Source: Agaribacter marinus
GTDB taxonomy: Bacteria > Pseudomonadota > Gammaproteobacteria > Enterobacterales > Alteromonadaceae
Assembly (NCBI RefSeq): GCF_030160655.1
Contig: NZ_BSOT01000005.1
Coordinates: forward strand, 1,631,546-1,695,545
Direction: 5' to 3'
Length of the DNA: 64,000 bases
Positions 29,605 to 38,931 of this stretch are shown one piece after another (position 1 is the first letter of the stretch; each line of letters opens with the position of its first letter). Under the pieces are notes generated by a model. That model worked only from the letters and a program-made list of their open reading frames with translations, was not told where the DNA came from and made no database searches. A program made the translations under genes and the position numbers.

Positions 29605-29889
29605 GTGCATCCAGAGATTAGTTTAGTGATTGAGTGCTGTTTAGACTTGTACGAGCAAGGCAAAAAACCTTCAGTAGCGCTGGTTAAAGCAAGATTGGGG
29701 AAACAAGTATCATTACCGGCAATTGTTACTGGCTTAAAAAAATGGCCTAATGCACCTAAAAAAGAAGCCCCACTTAGTAATATTGCGGTTGACTGTCCAC
29801 CAACAGAAACACTATCGACGGAAGAGAGAATAGCTAACCTTGAGACAAAAGTATTGCAGCTTGAAACGCTTATCCAAAAGCTTCTGTAA
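29605..29889 (+). CDS. Small helical protein with a KfrA-like N-terminus
   Basis: The 94-residue protein begins with a helical domain (LYEQGKKPSVALVKARLG, then SLPAIVTGLKKWPNAP). It resembles the winged-helix N-terminus of KfrA-type DNA-binding proteins, in which "G..P.v..V...LG" recurs. A short linker leads to a C-terminal coiled coil (EERIANLETKVLQLETLIQKLL region, leucines in heptad spacing). The start is GTG with GGAA about nine bases upstream. DNA binding is inferred only. An opposite-strand frame of 134 codons overlaps it and syd and is less likely to be real. Confidence 0.6.
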   Translation: MHPEISLVIECCLDLYEQGKKPSVALVKARLGKQVSLPAIVTGLKKWPNAPKKEAPLSNIAVDCPPTETLSTEERIANLETKVLQLETLIQKLL

Positions 29890-29911
29890 ACTCGACACAG
29901 GTTTAACGGTG

Positions 29912-30487
29912 CTACAAGGTAACGAACGTTGGAAGTGGCACCCACTCATCTAAGAAATCACCAAGTGTGTGAGCCAATACTTCTTGGGGAGGTTTACCAA
30001 CCAATTCAAGTACGACTTCTCCGCTACTGGGCACAAGCGAAATGATATAATCCTCTTCATCGGTCAATGCAAAAAACAGCGTATCTTGCTGTTTTAATTT
30101 ACGCTTCATTAGCACGTGTGCAATCAAGTTTTTTTGTAAGCGCTCAAAATCATGTGCATTCCATGCTTGCAGGAGCGTTAATTTACCTCGTTCAGTTTGC
30201 GCATTCAGATCCAAACTGAAGTATCGCCCCAACAAGATGGATAACTCTTCAGGTATCGTCATGTCTAGGGCATCTGCGATGTTCTGAAAAGAAGCATTGG
30301 GACTTCTAAGCGTTGGAATCCAATCAACCTCACTTTCATTCACCAATAGATTATCCACTTTAGCCTCAATACAAGGTGACTTCCAATCATCATCATAAAG
30401 CGTAATTAAGCCTCTATTGTCTTGAGTAGATTGGTCGATATAAGAATGAACGAATTGATCGAATTTTTGAGTAAACAGTGTTTGCAT
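29912..30487 (-). CDS. syd: SecY-interacting protein Syd
   Basis: Syd is a cytosolic protein that binds SecY at the inner membrane and can disturb or proofread the translocon. The 191-residue sequence has the family segments SPCIEA and QNIADALDM, then GKLTLLQAWNAHDFERLQKN and HVLMKRKLKQQDTLFFALTD, which align with E. coli Syd ([20 protein letters not shown]). It is divergent from queF with 121 bases between, as in E. coli. Confidence 0.88.
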   Translation of the reverse strand: MQTLFTQKFDQFVHSYIDQSTQDNRGLITLYDDDWKSPCIEAKVDNLLVNESEVDWIPTLRSPNASFQNIADALDMTIPEELSILLGRYFSLDLNAQTERGKLTLLQAWNAHDFERLQKNLIAHVLMKRKLKQQDTLFFALTDEEDYIISLVPSSGEVVLELVGKPPQEVLAHTLGDFLDEWVPLPTFVTL

Positions 30488-30608
30488 TAGATTATGTCTT
30501 TACGTTTTGCTAGGGATGAAAGTTCTGACGATTAGGTTTAGTATAACTTTCTCACTTTTAGCGTCTAGTTATTGTTTGTAACTAACAAGCACAATTTAAT
30601 TAAGGGAA

Positions 30609-31421
30609 GTGTTGGAAAATTTAAGTTTAGGTAAAATTGTTGAATATCCAGAAAATTATTCATCAGACATATTGCAAGCAGTGCCACGTAGTATTGGTCG
30701 CAATAACATTGAGCTCACCGGAGAGTTACCTTTTCACGGCGTCGATATATGGAATGCATATGAAGTTTCTTGGTTAAATCCTAAAGGAAAACCCATTGTC
30801 GCTATTCTCCGCTGTGATGTGCCTATAACATCACCCAACTTAATTGAATCAAAATCCTTTAAGCTTTACCTAAATAGTTTAAATCAAACAGTCTTCGCCT
30901 CTAAGTTAGTAGTCGAAAATACCGTAAAAACTGACCTATCTGCATGCGCAGGCAGCCAAGTCAATGTAGAACTTTATTCATCAGGTGAATTTAGTCAGAT
31001 GAACATCGGTAGCTTAGACGGATATGTCATCGACGACATTGACGTTAATATTTCAACCGGCGATATAACGCCATCACTTCTTTGCACCAATACTAACGAT
31101 AGTGACGAAACTTTAGTGAGTCACTTACTAAAATCTAATTGCCTCATTACTAATCAACCTGATTGGGGTAGCGTGATAATTAGATATGTCGGCAAACAAA
31201 TTGATAGGGCTGGGCTACTCAAGTATCTAATATCTTTTAGGCAACACAACGAATTTCATGAGCAATGCGTGGAGCGAATATTCAAGGACATAATGCAGCA
31301 ATGTTCACCGACTAAATTGACAGTTTATGCTCGATACACTCGTAGGGGTGGTATAGATATCAACCCATTTCGATCCAACTTCGAAGCAACTTACCCAAAC
31401 ATTCGACTGGCAAGGCAGTAA
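30609..31421 (+). CDS. queF: NADPH-dependent 7-cyano-7-deazaguanine reductase
   Basis: QueF reduces preQ0 to preQ1 on the path to queuosine in tRNA. The protein is the long two-domain gammaproteobacterial form (270 residues). The C-terminal domain has the catalytic Cys at about 178 and Asp at about 185 in KSNCLITNQPDWGS, and the QueF motif region FRQHNEFHEQCVERIF; the end TRRGGIDINPFRS is typical. The start is GTG at 30609 or TTG at 30612; AAGGGA lies close to both and the TTG has the better spacing. The next gene starts four bases after its stop. Confidence 0.93.
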   Translation: MLENLSLGKIVEYPENYSSDILQAVPRSIGRNNIELTGELPFHGVDIWNAYEVSWLNPKGKPIVAILRCDVPITSPNLIESKSFKLYLNSLNQTVFASKLVVENTVKTDLSACAGSQVNVELYSSGEFSQMNIGSLDGYVIDDIDVNISTGDITPSLLCTNTNDSDETLVSHLLKSNCLITNQPDWGSVIIRYVGKQIDRAGLLKYLISFRQHNEFHEQCVERIFKDIMQQCSPTKLTVYARYTRRGGIDINPFRSNFEATYPNIRLARQ

Positions 31422-31424
31422 TTC

Positions 31425-32939
31425 ATGAGTGATGACAGCGCAAAACGAAAACTAATGGTTGCTAAACAGCAACTCGATAAATTGTCTATATTTATCGCTA
31501 GCATGGCTGATTTCTTTCAAGGCACAAATCCCAAAATTGACAAGGAATTATCGGCGATTAAAAAGTTGCTATCTGGTAAACCAGATTACGAAACTGCCGC
31601 TGAATTGTCTGTCAAAATTAATAGTGAATTAAAAAATGAGGCTAAATACCTAAAGCAACAACAATTAAATACTCTTTCGCAGATTGAAAATTCGCTTAGG
31701 AAACTAAATGAAATTGATGCCATTGATGAAAAAGTAAAAAGTGAGATCAAGCTATTTTTACAAAACTTATCCCCCTCAGAGAGTAATATTTCTTCTCCTG
31801 TTAATACATTTGAGCAAGCCTTAGGTTTATTTAGAAAAGCCTTAAGCAACAACCAAGTCAGTAAAAGTCACAGTGAAAAGAAACACCAAAAACAATTGCA
31901 TCTTCAAATCGCTCAAGAGCTAAAAGAGCTACTTTCACCATACATAAAGAACAATCCTGGCGATAAGGCAATTGTGGAAATTCGTGAAAAATTGGATGAA
32001 GGCCTTAATCCAAGCGAGTTACTCGAATGTTGTCTGACACTCATTCGTTTTGTAATTAAAGACGTCATCAAAGAATCCGGTTCAGCCAACAAACTGATTC
32101 ATGATATCCATCAATCCTTGACTAAAGTAAATCAAGGTATAAAGAAAACGATTGAAAAGTCTAAAATTAGAATAGAAAAGCGCGAAAAACAAACCGCTGA
32201 CATGAAGGCGCAAATCGATGCTATCGAAACAGCACTGACCGACAGCAACAAAGTAGAAGATTTAAAGAAACAGGCACAACACTATTTAACAAAAATGCAA
32301 TCCTCCCTGACAAAATCTGAGGCGGATGAACGTGCCGAACAAGAAAAAATGATCGCCTTACTACAGTCAATGCAAAAGCGTTTAACAGAATTAGAAGATA
32401 AAGCGTCTGGATATAAACAAAAACTGCTTGAGCAGCGACTTGAGGCACTTACCGATGGCTTGACGAAACTACCGAATAGAGTCGCATATGAAGAAAAGGC
32501 GCAAATAGAATTAGATACTGCGAAAAAGACTAAGTCGCCAATTTGCATCGCAATTGCCGATATTGATCATTTTAAGTCGATAAATGATAAATATGGACAT
32601 TCTGTAGGCGACAAAACTCTTCAAGTTATCGCCACGCAAATAAAGAACAATTTACTTAAAAGCGATTTCGTTGCTCGCTGGGGCGGCGAAGAATTTGTTG
32701 CTCTACTGCCTAATAGCAATGCAGAAGATGCACATAAACGACTAGATCTTATGCGAGAAAAAATATCAAAACTTCCGTTCATGTTTAAAGGTAACCGCGT
32801 TAGCGTCACCATATCGATTGGCATGGTACTTGTTCTAAACGACATGACCTTAGCGGAAGCTTTTGAAATTGCTGATAAACGACTATACGTCGCCAAAGAA
32901 AACGGTAGAAATCAAATTCAACATGAGGATTCGGAATGA
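31425..32939 (+). CDS. Coiled-coil GGDEF-domain diguanylate cyclase
   Basis: The first 335 residues are Lys/Glu/Gln-rich and almost entirely helical, with long coiled-coil stretches (about 215-340) and no membrane segment. The last 165 residues are a GGDEF domain with ALTDGLTKLPNR and the active loop RWGGEEF. The inhibitory RxxD site is degenerate (LKSD), so product feedback may be lost. It overlaps the ppnN start by four bases and follows queF closely, so the three form an operon. The cytosolic, coiled-coil form suggests it is controlled by protein partners, but none is visible. Confidence 0.85.
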   Translation: MSDDSAKRKLMVAKQQLDKLSIFIASMADFFQGTNPKIDKELSAIKKLLSGKPDYETAAELSVKINSELKNEAKYLKQQQLNTLSQIENSLRKLNEIDAIDEKVKSEIKLFLQNLSPSESNISSPVNTFEQALGLFRKALSNNQVSKSHSEKKHQKQLHLQIAQELKELLSPYIKNNPGDKAIVEIREKLDEGLNPSELLECCLTLIRFVIKDVIKESGSANKLIHDIHQSLTKVNQGIKKTIEKSKIRIEKREKQTADMKAQIDAIETALTDSNKVEDLKKQAQHYLTKMQSSLTKSEADERAEQEKMIALLQSMQKRLTELEDKASGYKQKLLEQRLEALTDGLTKLPNRVAYEEKAQIELDTAKKTKSPICIAIADIDHFKSINDKYGHSVGDKTLQVIATQIKNNLLKSDFVARWGGEEFVALLPNSNAEDAHKRLDLMREKISKLPFMFKGNRVSVTISIGMVLVLNDMTLAEAFEIADKRLYVAKENGRNQIQHEDSE

Positions 32940-34294
32940 CGAAGACTGTACAGCTAAACCCTGTCGGCTGGATGAGCCAACTTTCGCAACTTGAAGTAAA
33001 TCAACTGGCCACCTCCACGTCGGCCGAACTTTACAAAGTTTTCCGGAATTGCTGTTTGGCGGTACTGAATTCAGGTATCGAACAAGATGATTCCGAGGCG
33101 TTATTTGAAACCTATAAAGACTTTGACGTTCGCCTTATTCGGAGAGAACGAGGTGTAAAAATAGAACTTATTAATCCACCTGAAGTGGCATTTGTAGACG
33201 GAAAATTAATTGCGGGCGTTCACGAGCACTTGTTTGCAGTATTACGCGACATGCTTTACATGAGCAGTAAACACCGTTCTTTTGAACAAGATGTAGAAGA
33301 AACAAACATAATTACACATATGGTATTTGACATGATGCGTCATGCAAATGCGTTAAGTAATTCAGAACCCGCAAATTTGGTTGTTTGCTGGGGGGGCCAT
33401 TCAATTAAAAAAGACGAATATAAATATACCAAGGAAGTTGGATACCAATTGGGTTTAAGAGGCTTCAACATCTGTACAGGCTGTGGACCAGGCGCAATGA
33501 AAGGTCCAATGAAAGGCGCAGCCATTGGACATGCAAAACAGCGAATAAAACATGGTCGATATGTTGGCATATCAGAACCGTCAATTATTGCTGCAGAACC
33601 GCCAAATGCGATAGTTAATGAACTAATCATCATGCCAGACATTGAAAAGCGCCTTGAGGCGTTTGTAAGAGCTTCTCACGCCATTGTCATTTTCCCTGGA
33701 GGTGTTGGTACAGCAGAAGAGCTACTTTACTTATTGGGCCTTTTGCTACAAGCAGAAAATAGAGATCAAGTTATTCCGTTAATACTTACAGGGCCAGCTG
33801 ACAAGGCTGATTATTTTCATGCTATCGACCAATTTATTGGTGATACGCTTGGTGCTGAAGCTCAGGGCATGTACAAAATTGTGGTCGGTGATGCGCAAGA
33901 AGTTGCTTCTGAACTGGTAGATGCAAAAAATAAAGTTTTGCAGTATCGAAAACTACAAGGGGACTCATTTAACTTCAACTGGCGCTTAAAAATACCAGAT
34001 GATTTTCAACGCCCATTTGAACCGACACATGAAACGATGGCAGCTTTGAACCTGTACTTAGACCAACCAGCAAGCCAATTAGCAGCTAATCTGCGTAAGT
34101 GTTTTTCTGGCATTGTTGCAGGTAACGTAAAAGCTGAAGGTGTTAAGCAAATCCAAGATAAAGGCCCATTTACAATATCTGGAGACGAAGGTTTAATGCA
34201 ACATATGGATAAATTGCTCAAATCATTTGTTGATCAAGGCAGAATGAAGCTCCCAGGTAGCACTTATAACCCTTGTTATCGAGTAGATTTATAG
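32936..34294 (+). CDS. ppnN: Pyrimidine/purine nucleotide 5'-monophosphate nucleosidase PpnN
   Basis: PpnN (formerly YgdH) splits nucleotide monophosphates into base and ribose-5-phosphate and in E. coli is activated by (p)ppGpp. The protein (452 residues) has the central LOG-type lysine-decarboxylase-like fold with the family motif PGGVGTAEELLYL and CGPGAMKGPMKGA; flanking domains N- and C-terminal to it are the PpnN type (E. coli 454). It overlaps the GGDEF gene by ATGA. Its neighbourhood with queF and syd matches E. coli. Confidence 0.92.
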   Translation: MTKTVQLNPVGWMSQLSQLEVNQLATSTSAELYKVFRNCCLAVLNSGIEQDDSEALFETYKDFDVRLIRRERGVKIELINPPEVAFVDGKLIAGVHEHLFAVLRDMLYMSSKHRSFEQDVEETNIITHMVFDMMRHANALSNSEPANLVVCWGGHSIKKDEYKYTKEVGYQLGLRGFNICTGCGPGAMKGPMKGAAIGHAKQRIKHGRYVGISEPSIIAAEPPNAIVNELIIMPDIEKRLEAFVRASHAIVIFPGGVGTAEELLYLLGLLLQAENRDQVIPLILTGPADKADYFHAIDQFIGDTLGAEAQGMYKIVVGDAQEVASELVDAKNKVLQYRKLQGDSFNFNWRLKIPDDFQRPFEPTHETMAALNLYLDQPASQLAANLRKCFSGIVAGNVKAEGVKQIQDKGPFTISGDEGLMQHMDKLLKSFVDQGRMKLPGSTYNPCYRVDL

Positions 34295-34444
34295 TCGGTA
34301 TTTATCAAGCCAGTAACGCCCATTGAAAAAGCGTTAATTCTCGGCTCTAGTACAGTTATTTAGCCGTTCAAAAATATTTACTATTCCTTGGGTGGAACAA
34401 CACAAACACTAAAATTTGAACTTAAACACCCAAGGATATTTGAA

Positions 34445-34744
34445 ATGAAACTAACCACATGGATAACACTACTCATATTTGCTAGCTCTGCATTAATTTT
34501 CTCTCAAGCGGTCGCTTTTGAAAAAAATGAATCCGGTATTATTGAGCGAGTGCAATTTATTGATATCAACAAAGCAGATGCTGACACACTGATGTCTTTA
34601 CCCGGTATAGGCCGAAAGAAAGCTGAAGCGATTGTTGCTTACCGAGAATTGAATGGCGCATTTACGTCCAAAGAAGAACTAGTAAACGTCAAAGGTATCG
34701 GTAAAAAAATGATGCAAAAGGTTTCAGATAAAATTAGAATTTAA
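34445..34744 (+). CDS. ComEA-like helix-hairpin-helix protein, exported
   Basis: The 99-residue protein has a signal peptide (about 1-25) and a helix-hairpin-helix DNA-binding domain: DINKADADTLMSLPGIGRKK, then AIVAYRELNGAF and NVKGIGKKMMQKV. This is the ComEA type, which in competent bacteria binds incoming DNA in the periplasm; a single small ComEA is common in Alteromonadales and Vibrio. I chose the ATG at 34445 because AAGGA lies eight bases upstream and it gives a proper signal peptide; the frame itself is open from 34388. Confidence 0.8.
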   Translation: MKLTTWITLLIFASSALIFSQAVAFEKNESGIIERVQFIDINKADADTLMSLPGIGRKKAEAIVAYRELNGAFTSKEELVNVKGIGKKMMQKVSDKIRI

Positions 34745-34771
34745 ACCGTTTTGAGGTTTTAATTAGGTACT

Positions 34772-34796
34772 AAAAAGGGAGCAAAGCTCCCTTTTT
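34772..34796. terminator. Bidirectional terminator between the ComEA-like gene and galU
   Basis: AAAAAGGGAGC, a three-base loop and its complement form an 11-bp stem with A and T runs on both sides, placed between converging genes. Confidence 0.9.
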
Positions 34797-35693
34797 TTAT
34801 GCACTAAGTAACTTACGTGCACTCTCAGTAAATTCTTCACCCAATTCAGGATGGCGCATCGCATACTCTACATTCGCCATCATATAGCCGAGTTTACTGC
34901 CACAATCATGGCTTTTACCTTTCATATAATATGCATCAACTTGCTCATGCTCCATCAAAGTATCAATAGCATCAGTGAGCTGAACCTCATCACCAGCCCC
35001 TGGCGGTGTTTTAGCAATGATATCCCAGATTTTCTCCGACAACACATAGCGTCCTACAACCGCTAAATTCGAAGGCGCTTCGTCTAATGGCGGTTTTTCA
35101 ACCATTTTATGGATTTTTCCAGATTCACCTTGCGCTAACTTCTTCCCTTCTAGATCTACGATACCAAATTTAGAAACGTCTTCGTCAGCTACCTGCTCAA
35201 CCATTACTTGGCTAACTCTAGTAGTGTTGAAAGTAGCTACCATATCTGCCAAATTATCTTTCTTAGGATTACAACAATTATCATCAATAATTACGTCTGG
35301 TAGCACGACGGCAAAAGGACTATCTCCCACTAACGGCAAAGCACACATTACCGCATGGCCTAAGCCATTAGCAACACCTTGCCTAACGTGCATAATTGTC
35401 ACGTCTTTTGGGCAAATTTGTTGAACAGCTTCCAATAACTGTCTTTTAACCCGCTTTTCAAGCGTTGCTTCTAACTCAAAGGAGGTATCGAAGTGATTTT
35501 CAATACTATTTTTACTTGCATGTGTAACTAGAATAATTTCTTTTAGTCCAGCTGCAATACACTCCTGTACAACATATTGAATCAACGGCTTGTCGACCAC
35601 CGGTAGCATTTCTTTTGGAATAGCCTTAGTAGCAGGCAACATTCTAGTTCCTAGGCCAGCCACTGGAATGACGGCTTTTTTTACTTGACTCAT
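34797..35693 (-). CDS. galU: UTP-glucose-1-phosphate uridylyltransferase
   Basis: GalU makes UDP-glucose from UTP and glucose-1-phosphate, the precursor of many surface sugars. The nucleotidyltransferase signature is [17 protein letters not shown] near the N-terminus (about 13-29), and [20 protein letters not shown] lies in the sugar-binding half. Length 298 is usual. It follows ugd by nine bases on the same strand, so the two supply UDP-glucose and UDP-glucuronate together. Confidence 0.95.
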   Translation of the reverse strand: MSQVKKAVIPVAGLGTRMLPATKAIPKEMLPVVDKPLIQYVVQECIAAGLKEIILVTHASKNSIENHFDTSFELEATLEKRVKRQLLEAVQQICPKDVTIMHVRQGVANGLGHAVMCALPLVGDSPFAVVLPDVIIDDNCCNPKKDNLADMVATFNTTRVSQVMVEQVADEDVSKFGIVDLEGKKLAQGESGKIHKMVEKPPLDEAPSNLAVVGRYVLSEKIWDIIAKTPPGAGDEVQLTDAIDTLMEHEQVDAYYMKGKSHDCGSKLGYMMANVEYAMRHPELGEEFTESARKLLSA

Positions 35694-35702
35694 AAATTTT
35701 CC

Positions 35703-37043
35703 TTAACTTCCTTTAACTGATAAACCTCGACCAATACCATAGTATTGCAAACCGTATTCCGACATTAAAGATGGCTCAAATAAATTTCTACCATCAAAAA
35801 TGACTTGATCTTTGATCGTACTTTTTATTGCATCGAAATCAGGCGCTTTAAACGCTTGCCATTCCGTACAAATGACTAAACAATCAGCGCCATTCATTGT
35901 CGCTTCTTTAGTCCCCATCAACGATAAATCACTACGAGTTCCATATATGCGCTGCGTCTCTTCCATAGCCTCAGGGTCATACGCCTGAACATTAGCGCCT
36001 TGCTCCCATAACTTTTCCATTAACACTCTACTAGATGCTTCTCGCATATCGTCTGTGTTAGGTTTAAACGATAATCCCCAAAGGGCAATCGTCTTACCTT
36101 TAAGATCGTTATTGTAATGTTGCATCAAATAGTCGAATAATTTTTCTTTCTGACGGTAGTTAACGGCTTCAACCGCTTCAAGCACTTTTGCATTATAGCC
36201 AACACCTGTCGCACTACGAACGAGCGCTTGCACATCTTTAGGGAAACAAGATCCACCATAACCACAGCCTGGATAGATGAACTGATAGCCAATTCTTGGG
36301 TCACTACCAATACCTTTACGCACATTCTCCACATCAGCACCAAACAGCTCGGCTAAGTTAGAGATTTCATTCATGAAACTAATTTTAGTGGCTAACATGC
36401 AATTTGCTGCATATTTAGTTAATTCAGCACTTCTCACATCCATTACTATGATTTTGTCATGGTTGCGATTGAATGGCGCGTATAGCTCTCGTAATTTCTT
36501 CTCCGAAACGTCACTTGTAGTGCCTAAAATAATACGGTCAGGTTTTAAGCAATCGTTTACGGCGGCGCCCTCTTTCAAAAATTCAGGGTTTGAAACTACA
36601 TCGAAACTGACATCTTTATCATTGGCAGTTTGTACCTCTAATATTTTTGCTCTTACTTTGTCCGCCGTGCCAACTGGCACGGTAGATTTATTGATAACTA
36701 TCTTATGCGAGTCCATATTTTCGGCAATAGTGCTAGCCACCGCTAGCACGTATTTCAAGTCAGCAGAACCATCTTCGTCTGGCGGTGTGCCTACCGCGAT
36801 AAATATCAACTCGCCATGCTTAATTGCTGACGCAGCATCCGTCGTATAAGTAATCCTGCCTGCTTCAAAGTTTGATGTCACCAAGGGCGTCAAACCTGGT
36901 TCATAGATCGGAATCATGCCTTTTTTTAAATTGTCGACCTTTGTTTGATCAACATCAACACAATGCACGTCATGACCGACTTCTGCTAAAACAGCAGCTT
37001 GTACTAATCCAACATACCCAATACCAAAAACAGTTACCTTCAT
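35703..37043 (-). CDS. ugd: UDP-glucose 6-dehydrogenase
   Basis: Ugd oxidises UDP-glucose to UDP-glucuronate with two NAD. The N-terminal Rossmann motif is [20 protein letters not shown]. The active-site cysteine is in [17 protein letters not shown], and the C-terminal UDP-binding domain has [19 protein letters not shown]. The 446-residue length fits the AglM/Ugd group. It lies upstream of galU and downstream of the glycosyltransferase genes on the same strand, with an inverted repeat between. Confidence 0.95.
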   Translation of the reverse strand: MKVTVFGIGYVGLVQAAVLAEVGHDVHCVDVDQTKVDNLKKGMIPIYEPGLTPLVTSNFEAGRITYTTDAASAIKHGELIFIAVGTPPDEDGSADLKYVLAVASTIAENMDSHKIVINKSTVPVGTADKVRAKILEVQTANDKDVSFDVVSNPEFLKEGAAVNDCLKPDRIILGTTSDVSEKKLRELYAPFNRNHDKIIVMDVRSAELTKYAANCMLATKISFMNEISNLAELFGADVENVRKGIGSDPRIGYQFIYPGCGYGGSCFPKDVQALVRSATGVGYNAKVLEAVEAVNYRQKEKLFDYLMQHYNNDLKGKTIALWGLSFKPNTDDMREASSRVLMEKLWEQGANVQAYDPEAMEETQRIYGTRSDLSLMGTKEATMNGADCLVICTEWQAFKAPDFDAIKSTIKDQVIFDGRNLFEPSLMSEYGLQYYGIGRGLSVKGS

Positions 37044-37124
37044 TTTGTCTTCCTATAAATCAAAATGTTCCCTGATGCGGGATTTACTTAATAATAATCT
37101 ATTAACTATAACTCAATAAATGCA

Positions 37125-37167
37125 GCCAATACAAAAAGCAATATTTAGACCGGCTTTTTGTATTGGC
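37125..37167. repeat. Perfect 15-base inverted repeat between ugd and the glycosyltransferase run
   Basis: GCCAATACAAAAAGC at 37125-37139 and its complement at 37153-37167 enclose a 13-base loop. The second arm lies in the last codons of the upstream glycosyltransferase gene, whose stop is in the loop. It can fold in either RNA strand and probably acts as a terminator for the glycosyltransferase run, although the U-run is inside the stem rather than after it. Confidence 0.6.
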
Positions 37168-38017
37168 CTAATTTGCCCTTTTTTCCCTTTAAGCCATCCA
37201 TAAAGCCCAAAAACATGTATTTTAACCTAGCTGCTTTATTTTCGCCCTGCAATATTACAAGAATGAGTCTAAGCACGATCATCGCAGAATTTCTCAATTT
37301 CCAATACATCGGCACATAGGGCCTTCTCATCAATAATAAAATGTTTCGTACTTGATAATAGTGGCGAATAGCTTGCCCAACTTTATACGAAATACCAAGG
37401 AAGTTCTTCCTTTCAATTCCCATTTGATGATTCATCTCTACTTTTGAGGTAATCGCAACCGAATAATCTAGCGTTGCAGCCCGCCAGCACCATTCATGAT
37501 CGACGCCATCAATAAAAAGGTCTTCTTCTTTCATCCCTACCTTTTTCAACTTATCTAAATCGATTAACATCCCAGAAGAGATGATTTGTCTAACATATTG
37601 AAAATTCCCGACATGACGATAAGGTTTCTGTAATTTTGGTTGCTCATTTTTACCAATATAGTTACAAACAACCTGAGGTCCAATAGCCGCAAGAGTTTCA
37701 TCAGTAGAACTAAAAAAAGCATTTAGCATATCCCTTATAAAATTAACCGAAATAGTACTATCTTGATCGAAGAGAAATGCATAATCACATGACAGTTCTA
37801 ATAAGCGCTTAAGCCCACGATTTTGCGCAGCCGCAATACCAACGTTGCTTCCCATATGCATATAATAAGCATTAGGGCAAAGATTCAGTTGAGACGCTGT
37901 TTCCGAGTTGTCTACTAAAATCATATAGTCAACGCTATCGCGCAAAGCAATCAGCATCCTAGCTACGTGCTCACAATCAGGGTAATAAAGCACAATAATG
38001 GCGCCAACAGAATGCAT
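37145..38017 (-). CDS. Glycosyltransferase family 2, rhamnosyltransferase-like
   Basis: The 290-residue protein begins with a GT2 Rossmann-like fold (AIIVLYYPDCEHVARML) and has the nucleotide-sugar motif FLFDQDSTI; DGVDHEWCWRA and RHYYQVRNILLL lie in the acceptor half. These are the features of the RfbF/rhamnosyltransferase subgroup of GT2. It begins directly after the stop of the next gene upstream (no gap). Donor and acceptor cannot be told from the sequence. Confidence 0.8.
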   Translation of the reverse strand: MHSVGAIIVLYYPDCEHVARMLIALRDSVDYMILVDNSETASQLNLCPNAYYMHMGSNVGIAAAQNRGLKRLLELSCDYAFLFDQDSTISVNFIRDMLNAFFSSTDETLAAIGPQVVCNYIGKNEQPKLQKPYRHVGNFQYVRQIISSGMLIDLDKLKKVGMKEEDLFIDGVDHEWCWRAATLDYSVAITSKVEMNHQMGIERKNFLGISYKVGQAIRHYYQVRNILLLMRRPYVPMYWKLRNSAMIVLRLILVILQGENKAARLKYMFLGFMDGLKGKKGKLGQYKKPV

Positions 38018-38890
38018 TTAATGTCTCAAAATAAGTCGGTCAATTGAATAAGCTAGTCTAACCAGCGGAGATGGTAACATTCGAATAAAAAGCACCGACA
38101 AAGCATAAACAAAATACCTAAGTCGATATTTTTGCAACTCACGCATGGCCGCCCTTCTCGCACGAAATTCGTTAATAGATTTGCTAACGCCTCGCCGTTT
38201 ATAAAAATTATTCACACGGCGGAAGCTCAGTAGCGGCTTCCGCAGGTTAGCAAATTTGTAATTGGCTTTCATTAATGTAATCCACAAAAAATAATCCTGT
38301 GTATTCATCAAATTTTCTGAGTACCTTATTCCAGAATTAAACACGTCATATCTAATACATACTGTGGGGTGATTAAGCGGGCAGCGCGTAAAAATCATCT
38401 TCCGAATTTTCTCGTGGCTTTTTGGCAATACTCGCTTGCCAACTTGACGACCCGTCTCATCAATTTCAAATAGCGACGAACCTAGCACATGGACACCGTT
38501 ATGTTTCATCATGAAATCATATTGCGTCTGAATACGGTGAGAGTGGGATATGTCATCCGCATCCATTCTAAAAAATAAACGCGGATTTACAGACTTTGAC
38601 CAATCTACCGCGAAATTCATCGCTGCACTAAGTCCTCGATTGACTTCAGACTTGAAAATACCAATACGTGTATCAGCTTCAACAGCGTTGAAAACTGCAC
38701 CTTGTAACTTCTCGCTTATTGGACCATCAATAACGATTAACAGAATAAAGTCACTAAATGATTGCAGCTTTATACTGTCAATAGCTTCTTTGACCCAATC
38801 AGGGTTATCCCCTCTATATACTGACATAGCAACCACACATTCCGTGCGCTTTTGTTCGGGTGCTTTGATACATTCAATCAAATCCGACAA
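38018..38890 (-). CDS. Glycosyltransferase family 2
   Basis: The 290-residue protein is a GT-A-fold GT2 enzyme: AMSVYRGDNPDWVKEAIDSI at the N-terminus, the substrate loop LLIVIDGP, the metal-binding FFRMDADDISHSHR, and GSSLFEID. The start is TTG with TGGAG five bases upstream, the only good site. The second half (FRARRAAMRELQKYRLRYF) is basic and may contact the membrane. The acceptor is unknown. It lies in the run ending at 37145. Confidence 0.8.
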   Translation of the reverse strand: MSDLIECIKAPEQKRTECVVAMSVYRGDNPDWVKEAIDSIKLQSFSDFILLIVIDGPISEKLQGAVFNAVEADTRIGIFKSEVNRGLSAAMNFAVDWSKSVNPRLFFRMDADDISHSHRIQTQYDFMMKHNGVHVLGSSLFEIDETGRQVGKRVLPKSHEKIRKMIFTRCPLNHPTVCIRYDVFNSGIRYSENLMNTQDYFLWITLMKANYKFANLRKPLLSFRRVNNFYKRRGVSKSINEFRARRAAMRELQKYRLRYFVYALSVLFIRMLPSPLVRLAYSIDRLILRH

Positions 38891-38931
38891 GACTTCTCCA
38901 TGACTCCAGTTAAACGGTTGTATTGTCGCCT

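Noticed and set aside
29541-29945. 134-codon minus-strand frame
   Set aside because: It overlaps syd and the more plausible 94-residue plus-strand gene with GTG start and coiled-coil end; it lacks a ribosome-binding site.
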